A stretch of 26,127 nucleotides of DNA from CAYZYO01 sp964482585 (GTDB lineage Bacteria > Bacillota > Syntrophomonadia > Syntrophomonadales > Syntrophomonadaceae): the NCBI GenBank assembly GCA_964482585.1, contig CAYZYO010000018.1:1-26127 (forward strand), read 5' to 3'. The position numbers were made by a program, and so were the translations under genes. The notes under the pieces were generated by a model. That model was given only the letters and a program-made list of their open reading frames with translations, had not been told where the DNA came from and ran no database searches. This document shows, one piece after another, positions 1 to 7,754 of the stretch (the stretch's first letter is position 1; each line of letters starts with the position of its first letter).

Positions 1-1199
1 AATTGTTTTCTAAAGCGGGATTTTTTAAATAAACCCAGATCCACCAGCTTATTCAAATCATTCCTGGAGGTATCATAGGAAATATCAAAGAGCTCTTGAT
101 ACTCAAGGATATCAATCGAATCTTTATTCATATTTATATAATAATCAACCGCGGTTCTTTGTCGGGCAGACAAAACTTCTCCGGTTTGGTCTAGAAAGAG
201 GGTTATACTTCTTTGTTGAATATCCTTTTCAAATTTATCAAATACCTTATTTACTGCAGTAACGAGCATTAAGGTTTGAAAGTCAATAAAAAAGGTTAAG
301 TCACTACCGCAATTCTCGACATCCTGGATCGACTTATAATAATTATAGCTATCTTCCTGGAGAGAACTTGAAAGGGAAAAGAACCTGAAAAAGTCATGAC
401 CGTTTTTTAATAGATATAAATATGAAACAAATCTACCTATGGTACCATTAGTTTTAGAAAATGGCTGAATGTAAAAAAAGTAATAATGGATAATGCAAGA
501 TTTAATAACCGGATGAATATCGGCATTATTAATAAAATCAATAAGGTCCTCCATTAATGAAGGAACCTCTGTATAATGAGGAGGTTCAAATACAACCCGG
601 GTCCCATCTTTATGCCAAACATAACCAGCATTATTACGATATTTACCCATTTGATCGCTTTCCAGCATATTCATAGTAAGACTATTATATATAGTTAAGA
701 TCATGTTTTCATCTATTGGTTCCTGCAGATTCTTCATTATAAACTTCAGTGCTTCATAACTATTTATAATTAACTGCTCACTTTCATTCTCAGGGGTAAT
801 ATTATTTTTTATTAATTCCTGCGTTCTTTCTTTACTTGAAACAGCACCTTCAATAGTGCTGGAGAAAAAGGCCTCATCTATCAAGGCATTAGCTAATACT
901 GATTTTTTAAAATCATAATCGCTATACTTTTCAAAAATAACACTCTTTTTCTTTGCCCTTTCTTCAATGAAGACTACTCTTCTTTTAATATTGTCAGTCA
1001 AAGTAAACCAGAATTCCTGATTGTTTTTGTCTTTTAGATAAAGCTTAATACCGTTTTCTTTGCGTTTTTCCAGGAAAATAGGCCAAAACTCATCCATTGT
1101 TACTGGAAACCCGAGCCGGTACATAATTTCTTTTTTGTCCATATATCGTTTATTATTGATAAACTGATCTATATATTCAAATACTAGTTGATGATCCAT
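1..1199 (-). CDS. Fic-domain protein with degenerate active site, 3' end outside window
   Basis: Reading the minus strand from ATG at 1199 (ribosome site AGGAGG just upstream) gives an open frame of 399 codons that runs off the window edge. It resembles Fic/DOC proteins, which usually transfer AMP to target proteins. An inhibitory-helix type motif SSTIEG is at residues 113-118, as in Fic proteins that carry their own inhibitor. The catalytic loop, normally HPFx(D/E)GNGRxxR, reads QPFSKTNGTIGR at residues 245-256 (432-467). The catalytic His is Gln, the acidic residue is Lys and the first Arg is Thr. A winged-helix-like C-terminus (about residues 340-399) follows, as in many Fic proteins. The frame is otherwise intact, so this looks like a maintained but altered enzyme or a binding protein. 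The fold call is fairly secure; activity is doubtful. Confidence 0.8.
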   Translation of the reverse strand, partial: MDHQLVFEYIDQFINNKRYMDKKEIMYRLGFPVTMDEFWPIFLEKRKENGIKLYLKDKNNQEFWFTLTDNIKRRVVFIEERAKKKSVIFEKYSDYDFKKSVLANALIDEAFFSSTIEGAVSSKERTQELIKNNITPENESEQLIINSYEALKFIMKNLQEPIDENMILTIYNSLTMNMLESDQMGKYRNNAGYVWHKDGTRVVFEPPHYTEVPSLMEDLIDFINNADIHPVIKSCIIHYYFFYIQPFSKTNGTIGRFVSYLYLLKNGHDFFRFFSLSSSLQEDSYNYYKSIQDVENCGSDLTFFIDFQTLMLVTAVNKVFDKFEKDIQQRSITLFLDQTGEVLSARQRTAVDYYINMNKDSIDILEYQELFDISYDTSRNDLNKLVDLGLFKKSRFRKQ

Positions 1200-1223
1200 G
1201 GTAATAATCCTCCTATTTGCTTC

Positions 1224-1323
1224 NNNNNNNNNNNNNNNNNNNNNNNNNNNNNNNNNNNNNNNNNNNNNNNNNNNNNNNNNNNNNNNNNNNNNNNNNNNNN
1301 NNNNNNNNNNNNNNNNNNNNNNN
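1224..1323. other. assembly gap of 100 N
   Basis: Exactly 100 unknown bases, the conventional filler for a scaffold gap of unknown size. The true distance between the Fic gene and what follows is therefore unknown, and promoters or genes may be missing here. Confidence 0.98.
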
Positions 1324-1606
1324 ATTAACAGTTTTTCCAGATAAGCTAATTTATAAACTATTCAACCATAAACATATTACTATTATTATCTGGTTAACAC
1401 AATACCAAAATACCACAAAAAAGCTGATTCATTGGGTACAAGTTACACGAAAAGACAAATTCAATAACCATTATATAACAAAAAACCCAAATAATTAAAA
1501 TAATTATGTTAAAAAATTGACAGTAAAGGCAGGAATCCAAATGGAGACAAAGATAACCTGAAGTTAAAAAAGCTTGGTTTCCGAAAAGATAGTTTACCAC
1601 ATAAAA
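1324..1606. other. AT-rich stretch with no supported gene
   Basis: Strongly AT-rich sequence between the assembly gap and an inverted repeat. Short open frames exist on both strands, but none has a ribosome site with a plausible start, and their predicted proteins look like random low-complexity sequence. I see no RNA gene or known element. Confidence 0.5.
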
Positions 1607-1652
1607 TAATTTAATGACATTATATTAAAATTAATATAATGTCATTAAATTA
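1607..1652. repeat. perfect 22-bp AT-rich inverted repeat
   Basis: Arms 1607-1628 and 1631-1652 are perfect reverse complements (core TTAATGACATTATATTAA) with only AA between them. It lies 30 bp beyond the stop of the minus-strand gene at 1682. On that strand the hairpin is followed by TTTT, so a weak terminator is possible. A cruciform or a remnant of a small mobile element is equally possible. Confidence 0.75.
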
Positions 1653-1681
1653 ATTTTAATACCTTTTAAAATAATCAAATA

Positions 1682-2236
1682 TCAACTTTCAATCAGATTC
1701 TGAAAACTTTGATCAATTAAAGTGATATCATAGTCCTGCATCTCTTCCAAATCTTCCTCACTTATTGGAGCCATATTAAAAATGCGTAATCGGTCGTTTT
1801 CTTCAATTAAGATTGCGGCTTCGATACCAATGGTCTTACCATCCTGATTAAAATTATATACTACCAGGGCACTGTTTTCACCTACCCTGGTATAATTTTT
1901 TAAAACTTCTATACTAAGGTTTGCAGGTAGTTCATTGTTTTCTTCTATTTGCGCAATAACCTTGCTGGTTTCTCGTTCAATATCACTCCTATTTTCTATA
2001 AGTTCAGAAGGTTGCAGTGAACTATACTGGGGTAGAAAACGTACCGACCAGAAAACACTCAGGTTTTCGGCTACAGTATCATAGTCCTGGTTAAAATATG
2101 CGGTATAGAAATCATTTACAGTATTTTCAGGTTTAGCAATATCAAAAAAAGCGGCATAAATATACATAATAGCCAATAATGCTAAAATAATAACAAATAA
2201 AAATTTAGGAACTCCCCGGTTAATTGTTCCCGACAA
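1682..2236 (-). CDS. membrane-anchored hypothetical protein
   Basis: A 184-aa protein starting at TTG, with GGAGG 10 bases upstream. Residues about 10-31 form one hydrophobic segment after a short basic N-terminus, consistent with an uncleaved anchor or a signal peptide. The remainder is acidic and extracytoplasmic by inference. It begins with a stretch of the type NTVNDFYTAYFNQDYDTV, which resembles the first helices of NTF2-like or DUF4878-like domains that follow a membrane anchor in many Gram-positive proteins. That family link is a guess from pattern. It is divergent from the flavoprotein at 2339, sharing about 100 bp of upstream DNA. Confidence 0.7.
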   Translation of the reverse strand: MSGTINRGVPKFLFVIILALLAIMYIYAAFFDIAKPENTVNDFYTAYFNQDYDTVAENLSVFWSVRFLPQYSSLQPSELIENRSDIERETSKVIAQIEENNELPANLSIEVLKNYTRVGENSALVVYNFNQDGKTIGIEAAILIEENDRLRIFNMAPISEEDLEEMQDYDITLIDQSFQNLIES

Positions 2237-2338
2237 TATTAAAATACCTCCACTTCGTTTACAATAATATAAATAGAATTTTAACAGATTTAAAAGAGAT
2301 ATACAATTGTATTAGCAAGTTAAGGAGATCGATTTTAG

Positions 2339-3598
2339 ATGAAAAAGATAGTTGTAGTCGGAGGAGGGCCTGCAGGAATGATGGCTGCAATAGCTGCAGC
2401 TGAAAATCAGGCCCAGGTGACACTATTGGAAAAAAAGGAAAAACTGGGGAAAAAGCTAAGAATAACTGGAAAAGGAAGGTGCAATATAACCTCTGCATTA
2501 GCTGGAGATATTTTTTTAACTCGCTATACTGGGAATGGACGGTTTTTATTTAGTGTTTTTAATGAATTCTCGAATAGAGATTTGATAAGTTATTTTGAAA
2601 AGCATAATTTAAAATGCAAAGTTGAAAGAGGCAGCCGGGTGTTTCCTGAAACAGATAATGCTGCTGATGTTGTTAAGGTGCTCTATAATAATCTTATTAA
2701 TCTGGGAGTCCATATAAAAACTTCCTGTAAAGTAAATAGGCTCCTTTATCAAGAGCAGACAGTGTTAGGAGTTAAAGCAGGAAAAAGTAGAATAGATAGT
2801 GATGCGGTTATTATAGCTACCGGCGGAATGTCCTATCCGGCAACAGGTTCTACTGGTGACGGTTATAAATGGGCTCAAGAGGCTGGGCATAACATAATTG
2901 AACCTAGACCCGGACTGGTTCCCCTGGTAACTCACGAGGATTGGATAAAAGAGCTTCAGGGCTTAAGCTTAAAAAACATAAAAGCATTTGCTTATGAATT
3001 AAATGGAGAAAAAATCAATGAAGATTTTGGAGAAATGATTTTTACCCATTATGGGGTTTCAGGACCGATAATCTTAAGCATGAGCCGTGATATAGGGGAA
3101 AAAATCCGCCAAAAACGGCAGCCGGTTAATCTATTAGTTGACCTTAAGCCAGCACTGGATGAAGAAAAACTGGACCGGCGAGTCTGCCGGGATCTAAAAA
3201 AATATGCCAACAAGCAATTTAAGAATTCCCTAGTAGACCTTTTGCCCAAAAAGCTTATTCCTGTTATTATCCGATTGAGTGAGATTGATGAGTCTATAGA
3301 GTGTAACCAGCTTACAAAAGTAGACAGAAAGAAATTGGTCCATTTAATTAAACATTTTTCACTTACTATAACTGGTACGAGGCCAATTGCAGAGGCTATA
3401 GTTACTGCCGGTGGGATAAGTGTTAAGGAAGTGAACCCTAAAACTATGGAATCCAAACTTTTTAAAAGATTGTATTTTGCCGGAGAAGTTTTAGATGTTG
3501 ATGGTTATACAGGTGGTTATAATCTGCAGGCAGCTTTTTCTACCGGATATGCCGCTGGTAAATATGCGGCATTGGCAGACAATAAAAGGCCGCTATAA
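2339..3598 (+). CDS. HI0933/BaiN/RdsA-family NAD(P)/FAD-dependent oxidoreductase
   Basis: A 419-aa flavoprotein of the HI0933 (YhiN, BaiN-like) family, with start ATG 11 bases after AAGGAG. The N-terminus has the dinucleotide fold GGGPAGMMAAIAAAE (residues 8-22). The family signature GKGRCNIT follows near residue 45 and ATGGMSYPATGSTGDGY near residue 162. The C-terminus has AGGISVKEV and LYFAGEVLDVDGYTGGYN, which close the FAD site. Length is typical. Members are widespread in Clostridia and other bacteria; BaiN was linked to bile-acid reduction and others to sulfur or NADH oxidation, so the substrate cannot be assigned. It is likely cytoplasmic. The next gene starts about 90 bp downstream, and there is no clear operon partner. 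Confidence 0.93.
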   Translation: MKKIVVVGGGPAGMMAAIAAAENQAQVTLLEKKEKLGKKLRITGKGRCNITSALAGDIFLTRYTGNGRFLFSVFNEFSNRDLISYFEKHNLKCKVERGSRVFPETDNAADVVKVLYNNLINLGVHIKTSCKVNRLLYQEQTVLGVKAGKSRIDSDAVIIATGGMSYPATGSTGDGYKWAQEAGHNIIEPRPGLVPLVTHEDWIKELQGLSLKNIKAFAYELNGEKINEDFGEMIFTHYGVSGPIILSMSRDIGEKIRQKRQPVNLLVDLKPALDEEKLDRRVCRDLKKYANKQFKNSLVDLLPKKLIPVIIRLSEIDESIECNQLTKVDRKKLVHLIKHFSLTITGTRPIAEAIVTAGGISVKEVNPKTMESKLFKRLYFAGEVLDVDGYTGGYNLQAAFSTGYAAGKYAALADNKRPL

Positions 3599-3687
3599 TA
3601 GTTAAAAGAATGGGCTTATAGATAATCTTAATTGACTGTACCAGGCATTTTTGCTACTATGTGATTGATTACAGGGGGGTTTATATT

Positions 3688-4566
3688 ATGATAAAGGATA
3701 CTGCAGGATATAAAGGTTCGACAAAATATATAGTATCAGACGAATTAAGAAACAGTGTAAATATTGCTATAGCGCTGCAAAAGCCTCTGCTTATTAAAGG
3801 AGAACCGGGAACGGGTAAAACTATGCTTGCACAAAGTATTGCTGATTCTCTGGGTATGAAGTTGCTTATTTGGAATATTAAATCGACTACCAAGGCCCAG
3901 GAAGGGCTTTATGTTTATGATACTGTCCAGCGGCTTTATGACAGCCAGTTTGGTGACAATAATGTGGCAGATATTAAACAGTACATAAAATTGGGCAAAC
4001 TAGGGGAAGCATTTTTATCTTCGGAACAGGTGGTATTATTAATTGATGAGATAGATAAGGCTGATTTGGAGTTTCCTAATGATCTGCTGTGGGAGTTAGA
4101 CCAGATGAGTTTTTATATTCCTGAAACTAAAGAGACTATTGAGGCCCGGCAGAAACCAATTGTTATTATAACCAGTAATGCTGAAAAGGAACTACCAGAT
4201 GCCTTTTTAAGGCGCTGCATATTTCATTACATAGAATTTCCTGATCCTCAAGCCATGGAAAGAATAATTAAGGTTCATCATCCACAGTTGGAAAGGCGAT
4301 TATTAGATCAAGCGATGGAAGCATTTTATGTCTTACGGAATATACCTGATATTCAAAAACGTCCTAGTACCAGTGAATTAATTGACTGGCTGCAGGCGCT
4401 GGTGGTAGGAGGAGTCAATCCCGGGAGAATTAAAAAAGATCTTCCTTTTCTCGGGGTACTTCTAAAGAAAACCGAGGATCTTGATATATTATTAACTAAG
4501 CTGCACAGCAGCAATAATTCAAAACACCCGGATTTTACTAATAAGTCTATTCATTATTATCGTTAA
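3688..4566 (+). CDS. MoxR-family AAA+ ATPase
   Basis: A 292-aa AAA+ ATPase. I prefer the ATG at 3688, preceded by AGGGGGG, over the in-frame GTG at 3661. Walker A GEPGTGKT is at residues 38-45, Walker B VVLLIDEID at 115-123, sensor-1 Asn near 164 (ITSNAEKELP) and the Arg-finger pair RR at 175-176. MoxR ATPases act as chaperone-like remodellers together with VWA-domain proteins that recruit the target. Here the partner is the next gene (4795), but 228 bp containing a dispersed repeat separate the pair, which is unusual for this normally tight operon. The client of the pair is unknown. Confidence 0.92.
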   Translation: MIKDTAGYKGSTKYIVSDELRNSVNIAIALQKPLLIKGEPGTGKTMLAQSIADSLGMKLLIWNIKSTTKAQEGLYVYDTVQRLYDSQFGDNNVADIKQYIKLGKLGEAFLSSEQVVLLIDEIDKADLEFPNDLLWELDQMSFYIPETKETIEARQKPIVIITSNAEKELPDAFLRRCIFHYIEFPDPQAMERIIKVHHPQLERRLLDQAMEAFYVLRNIPDIQKRPSTSELIDWLQALVVGGVNPGRIKKDLPFLGVLLKKTEDLDILLTKLHSSNNSKHPDFTNKSIHYYR

Positions 4567-4576
4567 ACCACTATAG

Positions 4577-4770
4577 TATGGCCACGCACTGGCGTTTTGG
4601 TAAAACCGGAGCAACCGGATAGAACCGTAATAGAACCGTAGAGGCGACTTCAGTCGCCGCCCTTTCACCCTGAATTGCAGCTGGTCGGAGACTGAAGTCA
4701 CCTCTACGGTATAAGATACGGTACAGTATAAGAATTAGGGATAACTGCAGAATTAGAGGTAAAATATTAA
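4577..4770 (+). repeat. dispersed composite repeat, copy A
   Basis: Arms 4635-4655 and 4690-4710 (ACCGTAGAGGCGACTTCAGT-type) form a 21-bp hairpin with one mismatch. It is preceded by a TAAAACCGGAGCAACCGG block and followed by ATAAGATACGGTACAGTATA and GGTAAAATATTA blocks. The same blocks occur in the same order at 10573-10808 and, in reverse, at 7208-7350. The copy breaks off just before the ribosome site of the VWA gene, without the AATCTGTGTGAATCTGTG tail found in fuller copies. Confidence 0.85.
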
Positions 4771-4794
4771 AATTGGTCAATTTAGGAGAAAATA

Positions 4795-6003
4795 ATGTTT
4801 ACAAAATTTTTTTACACCCTAAAAAACTATGGTCTTCCAGTATCAATTAATGAATGGCAGGTCCTGTTAAATGCACTGGAATTAGGTTTGGCAGGATCAA
4901 GTTTAACCGGTTTTTATTACTTATGCAGAGCGGTGCTGGTTAAGACAGAAGCTCATTATGACCGTTTTGATATGGTATTTGCCAGTTATTTTGATAATAT
5001 TGAAACCCCAGAAGGGCTACCAGAAAAAATTTGGGAATGGCTTGACTGTGAGCTGCCTGAGATGGCGGTATCAGACACAATTAGGCAGAATCACCGCCAG
5101 CTTGATTTAGATGAATTGAAAAAAATGCTGGAACAAAGGTTGGCTGAACAGAATGAAGAACACCATGGTGGAAACAGATGGATAGGAACCGGAGGCACCT
5201 CTCCGTTTGGTCATTCCGGTTACCATCCAGGAGGCATCCGTATTGGAGGCCAATCTCGAAACCTGTCAGCAGTTAAAGTTGCAGGTATGAGAAGGTTTCA
5301 AGATTTTCGTACCGATGAAACTCTGGGAGTTAGGCAATTTCAAGTTGCCTTACGTAAGTTAAGGCAGTTTACTACTCGCCTGGATGGAGCAAAGACAGAG
5401 TTGGATTTAGAATCCACTATAAATAAGACCTGTGATAATGCCGGTAGATTAGAATTAATATGGGAAAGGCCTCGTGAAAATGCAATAAAGGTTCTCCTGC
5501 TTATGGATGCAGGGGGTTCAATGGTAGCTTACAGCCGTTTATGCAATCAACTCTTTACTGCAGTTAACAAATCTAATCATTTTAAAGATTTAAAAGTATT
5601 TTATTTCCATAACTGTATATATGAGTGGCTGTTTCATGACCCTGGATGTAGTTTGAGTAATTATACTAATACTCAATATGTACTTAATACTTATCCAACA
5701 GACTACCGGGTTATTATCCTGGGGGATGCTAGTATGGCTCCTTATGAGTTGATGCGTATAGGAGGAATTATTGATTGGGAATTATATAATAATAAGCCCG
5801 GAATAGAATGGCTAAAGCTCATTCGACAGCATTTTGAGTATTCAGTATGGCTTAATCCAATTGCCAAAAACTACTGGAATTGGATGAATGGTGCATTTAC
5901 CATTAAAAAAATTGCCGACATCTTCCCTATGGAAGAACTGACTGTTGATGGGCTGCAAAATGCGATTAATAAACTTACAAGCAGGCAGGTTGTAGGGATA
6001 TAG
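4795..6003 (+). CDS. VWA-domain protein, CoxE/COG3825-like partner of MoxR
   Basis: A 402-aa cytoplasmic protein with start ATG after TTAGGAG. The N-terminal ~110 residues are helical. Residues 120-155 form a Gly/His-rich linker, and a VWA domain covers about 230-400. The metal-site motif reads DAGGS (238-242) rather than DxSxS; a Gly in the third position is, from memory, usual for this CoxE-like branch. ILGDASMAPYEL near 309 is another branch signature. These proteins work with MoxR ATPases, here encoded directly upstream, probably to recruit a client for remodelling or metal insertion. The repeat between the two genes may supply or disturb their cotranscription. The client is unknown. Confidence 0.88.
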   Translation: MFTKFFYTLKNYGLPVSINEWQVLLNALELGLAGSSLTGFYYLCRAVLVKTEAHYDRFDMVFASYFDNIETPEGLPEKIWEWLDCELPEMAVSDTIRQNHRQLDLDELKKMLEQRLAEQNEEHHGGNRWIGTGGTSPFGHSGYHPGGIRIGGQSRNLSAVKVAGMRRFQDFRTDETLGVRQFQVALRKLRQFTTRLDGAKTELDLESTINKTCDNAGRLELIWERPRENAIKVLLLMDAGGSMVAYSRLCNQLFTAVNKSNHFKDLKVFYFHNCIYEWLFHDPGCSLSNYTNTQYVLNTYPTDYRVIILGDASMAPYELMRIGGIIDWELYNNKPGIEWLKLIRQHFEYSVWLNPIAKNYWNWMNGAFTIKKIADIFPMEELTVDGLQNAINKLTSRQVVGI

Positions 6004-6083
6004 TAGATTCCTAATCACTTCAAGAAAAATATAATTATGTAACAACTATATATGACTGTCAACGTGAACAAGGAGGAAATACG

Positions 6084-6764
6084 GTGAAACATGTGTATGA
6101 AGGCAAGACTAAGAGTGTTTATCAATTAGAAGATGGCAACTATCTCTTGAAAATGAAAGATGATGTATGCGGGGAAGATGGCCAAATAGACCCGGGTGCT
6201 AATTCCATAATAGGCGAATTAGAAGGAATGGGGCAAGCTTCACTCAAGATGTCGCGGTACTATTTTGAGCTGTTAAAAAAAGAAGGGATACTGACTCATT
6301 ATATCGATTCCAATCTAGAAGATAATACCATGCTGGTTAAACCAGTAGTACCTTTTGGAGAAGGACTGGAGATTATCTGCCGTTTTCGGGTCTATGGTAG
6401 TTTCTTAAAACGTTATCAAAAGTATGCTGAAAAAGAGCAAGAATTGGATAGCCTGGTAGAGATAACATTGAAAGATGATGAGCGGGGTGACCCTCTTATC
6501 GGAGAAGAAGCATTGGTACAGCTTGGAATTATGCAAATAGACGAATGTATAAAAGTTAAAGAAATGGGCAGAAAAATTGCTAATCTTATTAAGAAGGATC
6601 TAGAAGACAAAGGAATGGATCTGTATGATATCAAATTTGAATTTGGGCGGGTAGATGGGCAGGTCGTATTAATGGATGATATATCAGGAGGAAATATGAG
6701 AGTTTTCAAAGAAGGTAAACAGGTAGATCCATTAGAACTTGCTAAACTAGTCACTGCAGAATAG
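6084..6764 (+). CDS. purC: SAICAR synthetase (phosphoribosylaminoimidazole-succinocarboxamide synthase)
   Basis: A 226-aa PurC, catalysing ATP-dependent condensation of CAIR with aspartate in de novo purine synthesis. It starts at GTG, with AAGGAGG seven bases upstream. N-terminal YEGKTKSVYQL (4-14) is the nucleotide-binding strand. The central KPVVPFGEGLEIICRFRVYGS and the C-terminal LMDDISGGNMRVF are characteristic of the family. It is slightly shorter than the usual 235-240 aa but complete. No other purine gene is nearby, so it is an orphan pur gene rather than part of a pur operon. Cytoplasmic. Confidence 0.95.
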   Translation: MKHVYEGKTKSVYQLEDGNYLLKMKDDVCGEDGQIDPGANSIIGELEGMGQASLKMSRYYFELLKKEGILTHYIDSNLEDNTMLVKPVVPFGEGLEIICRFRVYGSFLKRYQKYAEKEQELDSLVEITLKDDERGDPLIGEEALVQLGIMQIDECIKVKEMGRKIANLIKKDLEDKGMDLYDIKFEFGRVDGQVVLMDDISGGNMRVFKEGKQVDPLELAKLVTAE

Positions 6765-6909
6765 GTGTTTTCGTTAACATAGGTGTTCTTTGATCAATTA
6801 ATGTTATGTATATAGCCAGTTGAAAAATATCCAACTGGTAAAAATACTGGCCTATACATGGAAGGGAGTTGATAAGAATAATTATGGGCCGGATTGTGGA
6901 GGGTAAAAA

Positions 6910-7050
6910 TTGGATAAGGTTTGTTTTGTTGCTAATTGGGCAGAATCTTATCTGGAGGTATATGAAGACTTATACGGTCCTATAGTGCTGTATCCAGATA
7001 TGAGTGTTGAAGAAGTTAACATGGAATGGGTTCAAAGTTTTAGAAAGTAA
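6910..7050 (+). CDS. possible small protein, 46 aa
   Basis: A TTG start lies six bases after GGAGGG, which is a good ribosome site, and the frame runs 46 codons to TAA. The product is acidic and aromatic-rich (for example ANWAESYLEVYEDLYGP) with no membrane segment. It precedes a clear hairpin terminator at 7128, and the spacing would suit a short monocistronic unit. I do not recognise the family. It could be a genuine small gene or the end of a decayed longer one. Confidence 0.4.
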   Translation: MDKVCFVANWAESYLEVYEDLYGPIVLYPDMSVEEVNMEWVQSFRK

Positions 7051-7127
7051 TGAGACTAAGTATTAAAAAAAGTTGTACCAGTAGATAAAGAAAAGAGTAA
7101 TAATTATAAATTTATAATAAAAGATTG

Positions 7128-7170
7128 CCGTTCAGTCAATTCTAGAATTGATTGAACGGTGTTATTCTTT
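7128..7170 (+). terminator. intrinsic terminator-like hairpin
   Basis: Arms 7128-7142 and 7145-7159 (CCGTTCAGTCAATTC with GAATTGATTGAACGG) pair with one wobble, then comes TGTTATTCTTT. It closes the purC/small-ORF unit. Confidence 0.65.
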
Positions 7171-7207
7171 AATAGCAGATTAGGATTCACTGCCAGAATC
7201 TTCATTT

Positions 7208-7350
7208 TTATACTGTACAGCATCTTATAACGTAGAGGCGACTTCAGTCGCCGACCAGCCACAAAACGTCCGGGCGGCGACTGAAGTCGCCTCTACGGTT
7301 CTTTCCGGTTGCTCCGGTTTTACTAAAACACGGGGGCGTTGGCCATTATG
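7208..7350 (-). repeat. dispersed composite repeat, copy B (inverted)
   Basis: Perfect 22-bp arms at 7231-7252 and 7276-7297 (core GTAGAGGCGACTTCAGTCGC). Read on the minus strand the order is GGCCAACGCC, TAAAACCGGAGCAACCGG, hairpin, then TACAGTATAA, as in copy A. It sits in the spacer between the purC unit and fixC and lies directly beside a second copy. Confidence 0.85.
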
Positions 7351-7360
7351 TAAGTAAAGT

Positions 7361-7560
7361 GACTGCGTTAAGCATTTATTTTTGTATTAACCACTGATGC
7401 CCGCAGGACACAACCACCGATGAAAATTAACCACAGATGAACACAGATTTACGCAGATGTTTTTGTTTTGCATCTAAAACAATTTATAATGTTTTACCTT
7501 AATTCTACAGTTAATCCCTAAATTTTATACTGTACGTAGAGGGGACTTTAGTCTCCTTCT
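7361..7560 (-). repeat. dispersed composite repeat, copy B-prime (inverted)
   Basis: On the minus strand it has a decayed hairpin (7535-7556, GGAGACTAAAGTCCCCTCTA), then TACAGTATAA, GGATTAACTG and GGTAAAACATTATA. Next come a run with AAATCTGTGTTCATCTGTGG and a GGTTAAT end near 7380, the same block order as at 10573 and 15307. It ends with the word AATAAATGCTTAACGCAGTC (7361-7380), which also precedes the copy at 15307. Confidence 0.75.
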
Positions 7561-7754
7561 TGATTGTCATCCTGAGACTAAGTGATGGTGAATTCTTAAA
7601 TTATGCAAAAGTCTTAATCAAATAGTTTACAATAAATATTGACAGCTAATTATACCCGCATTAACCTGTTAATATATAAATAATTAATATACTGATTAAT
7701 GGGAGGCAAAGTATTATTTATTCAACTAATAATTATTAAGGGGGGATAGCTCTA

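Noticed and set aside
1217..1498. 93-codon plus-strand frame spanning the gap
   Set aside because: A third of it is translated from N bases; the rest is AT-rich and without a ribosome site.
1394..1600. 68-codon minus-strand frame
   Set aside because: No ribosome site, low-complexity hydrophobic product, lies in an AT-rich spacer where such frames arise by chance.
7208..7560. CRISPR array
   Set aside because: The repeats are few, unequal in length, in mixed order with hairpins, and lack regular spacers or cas genes.
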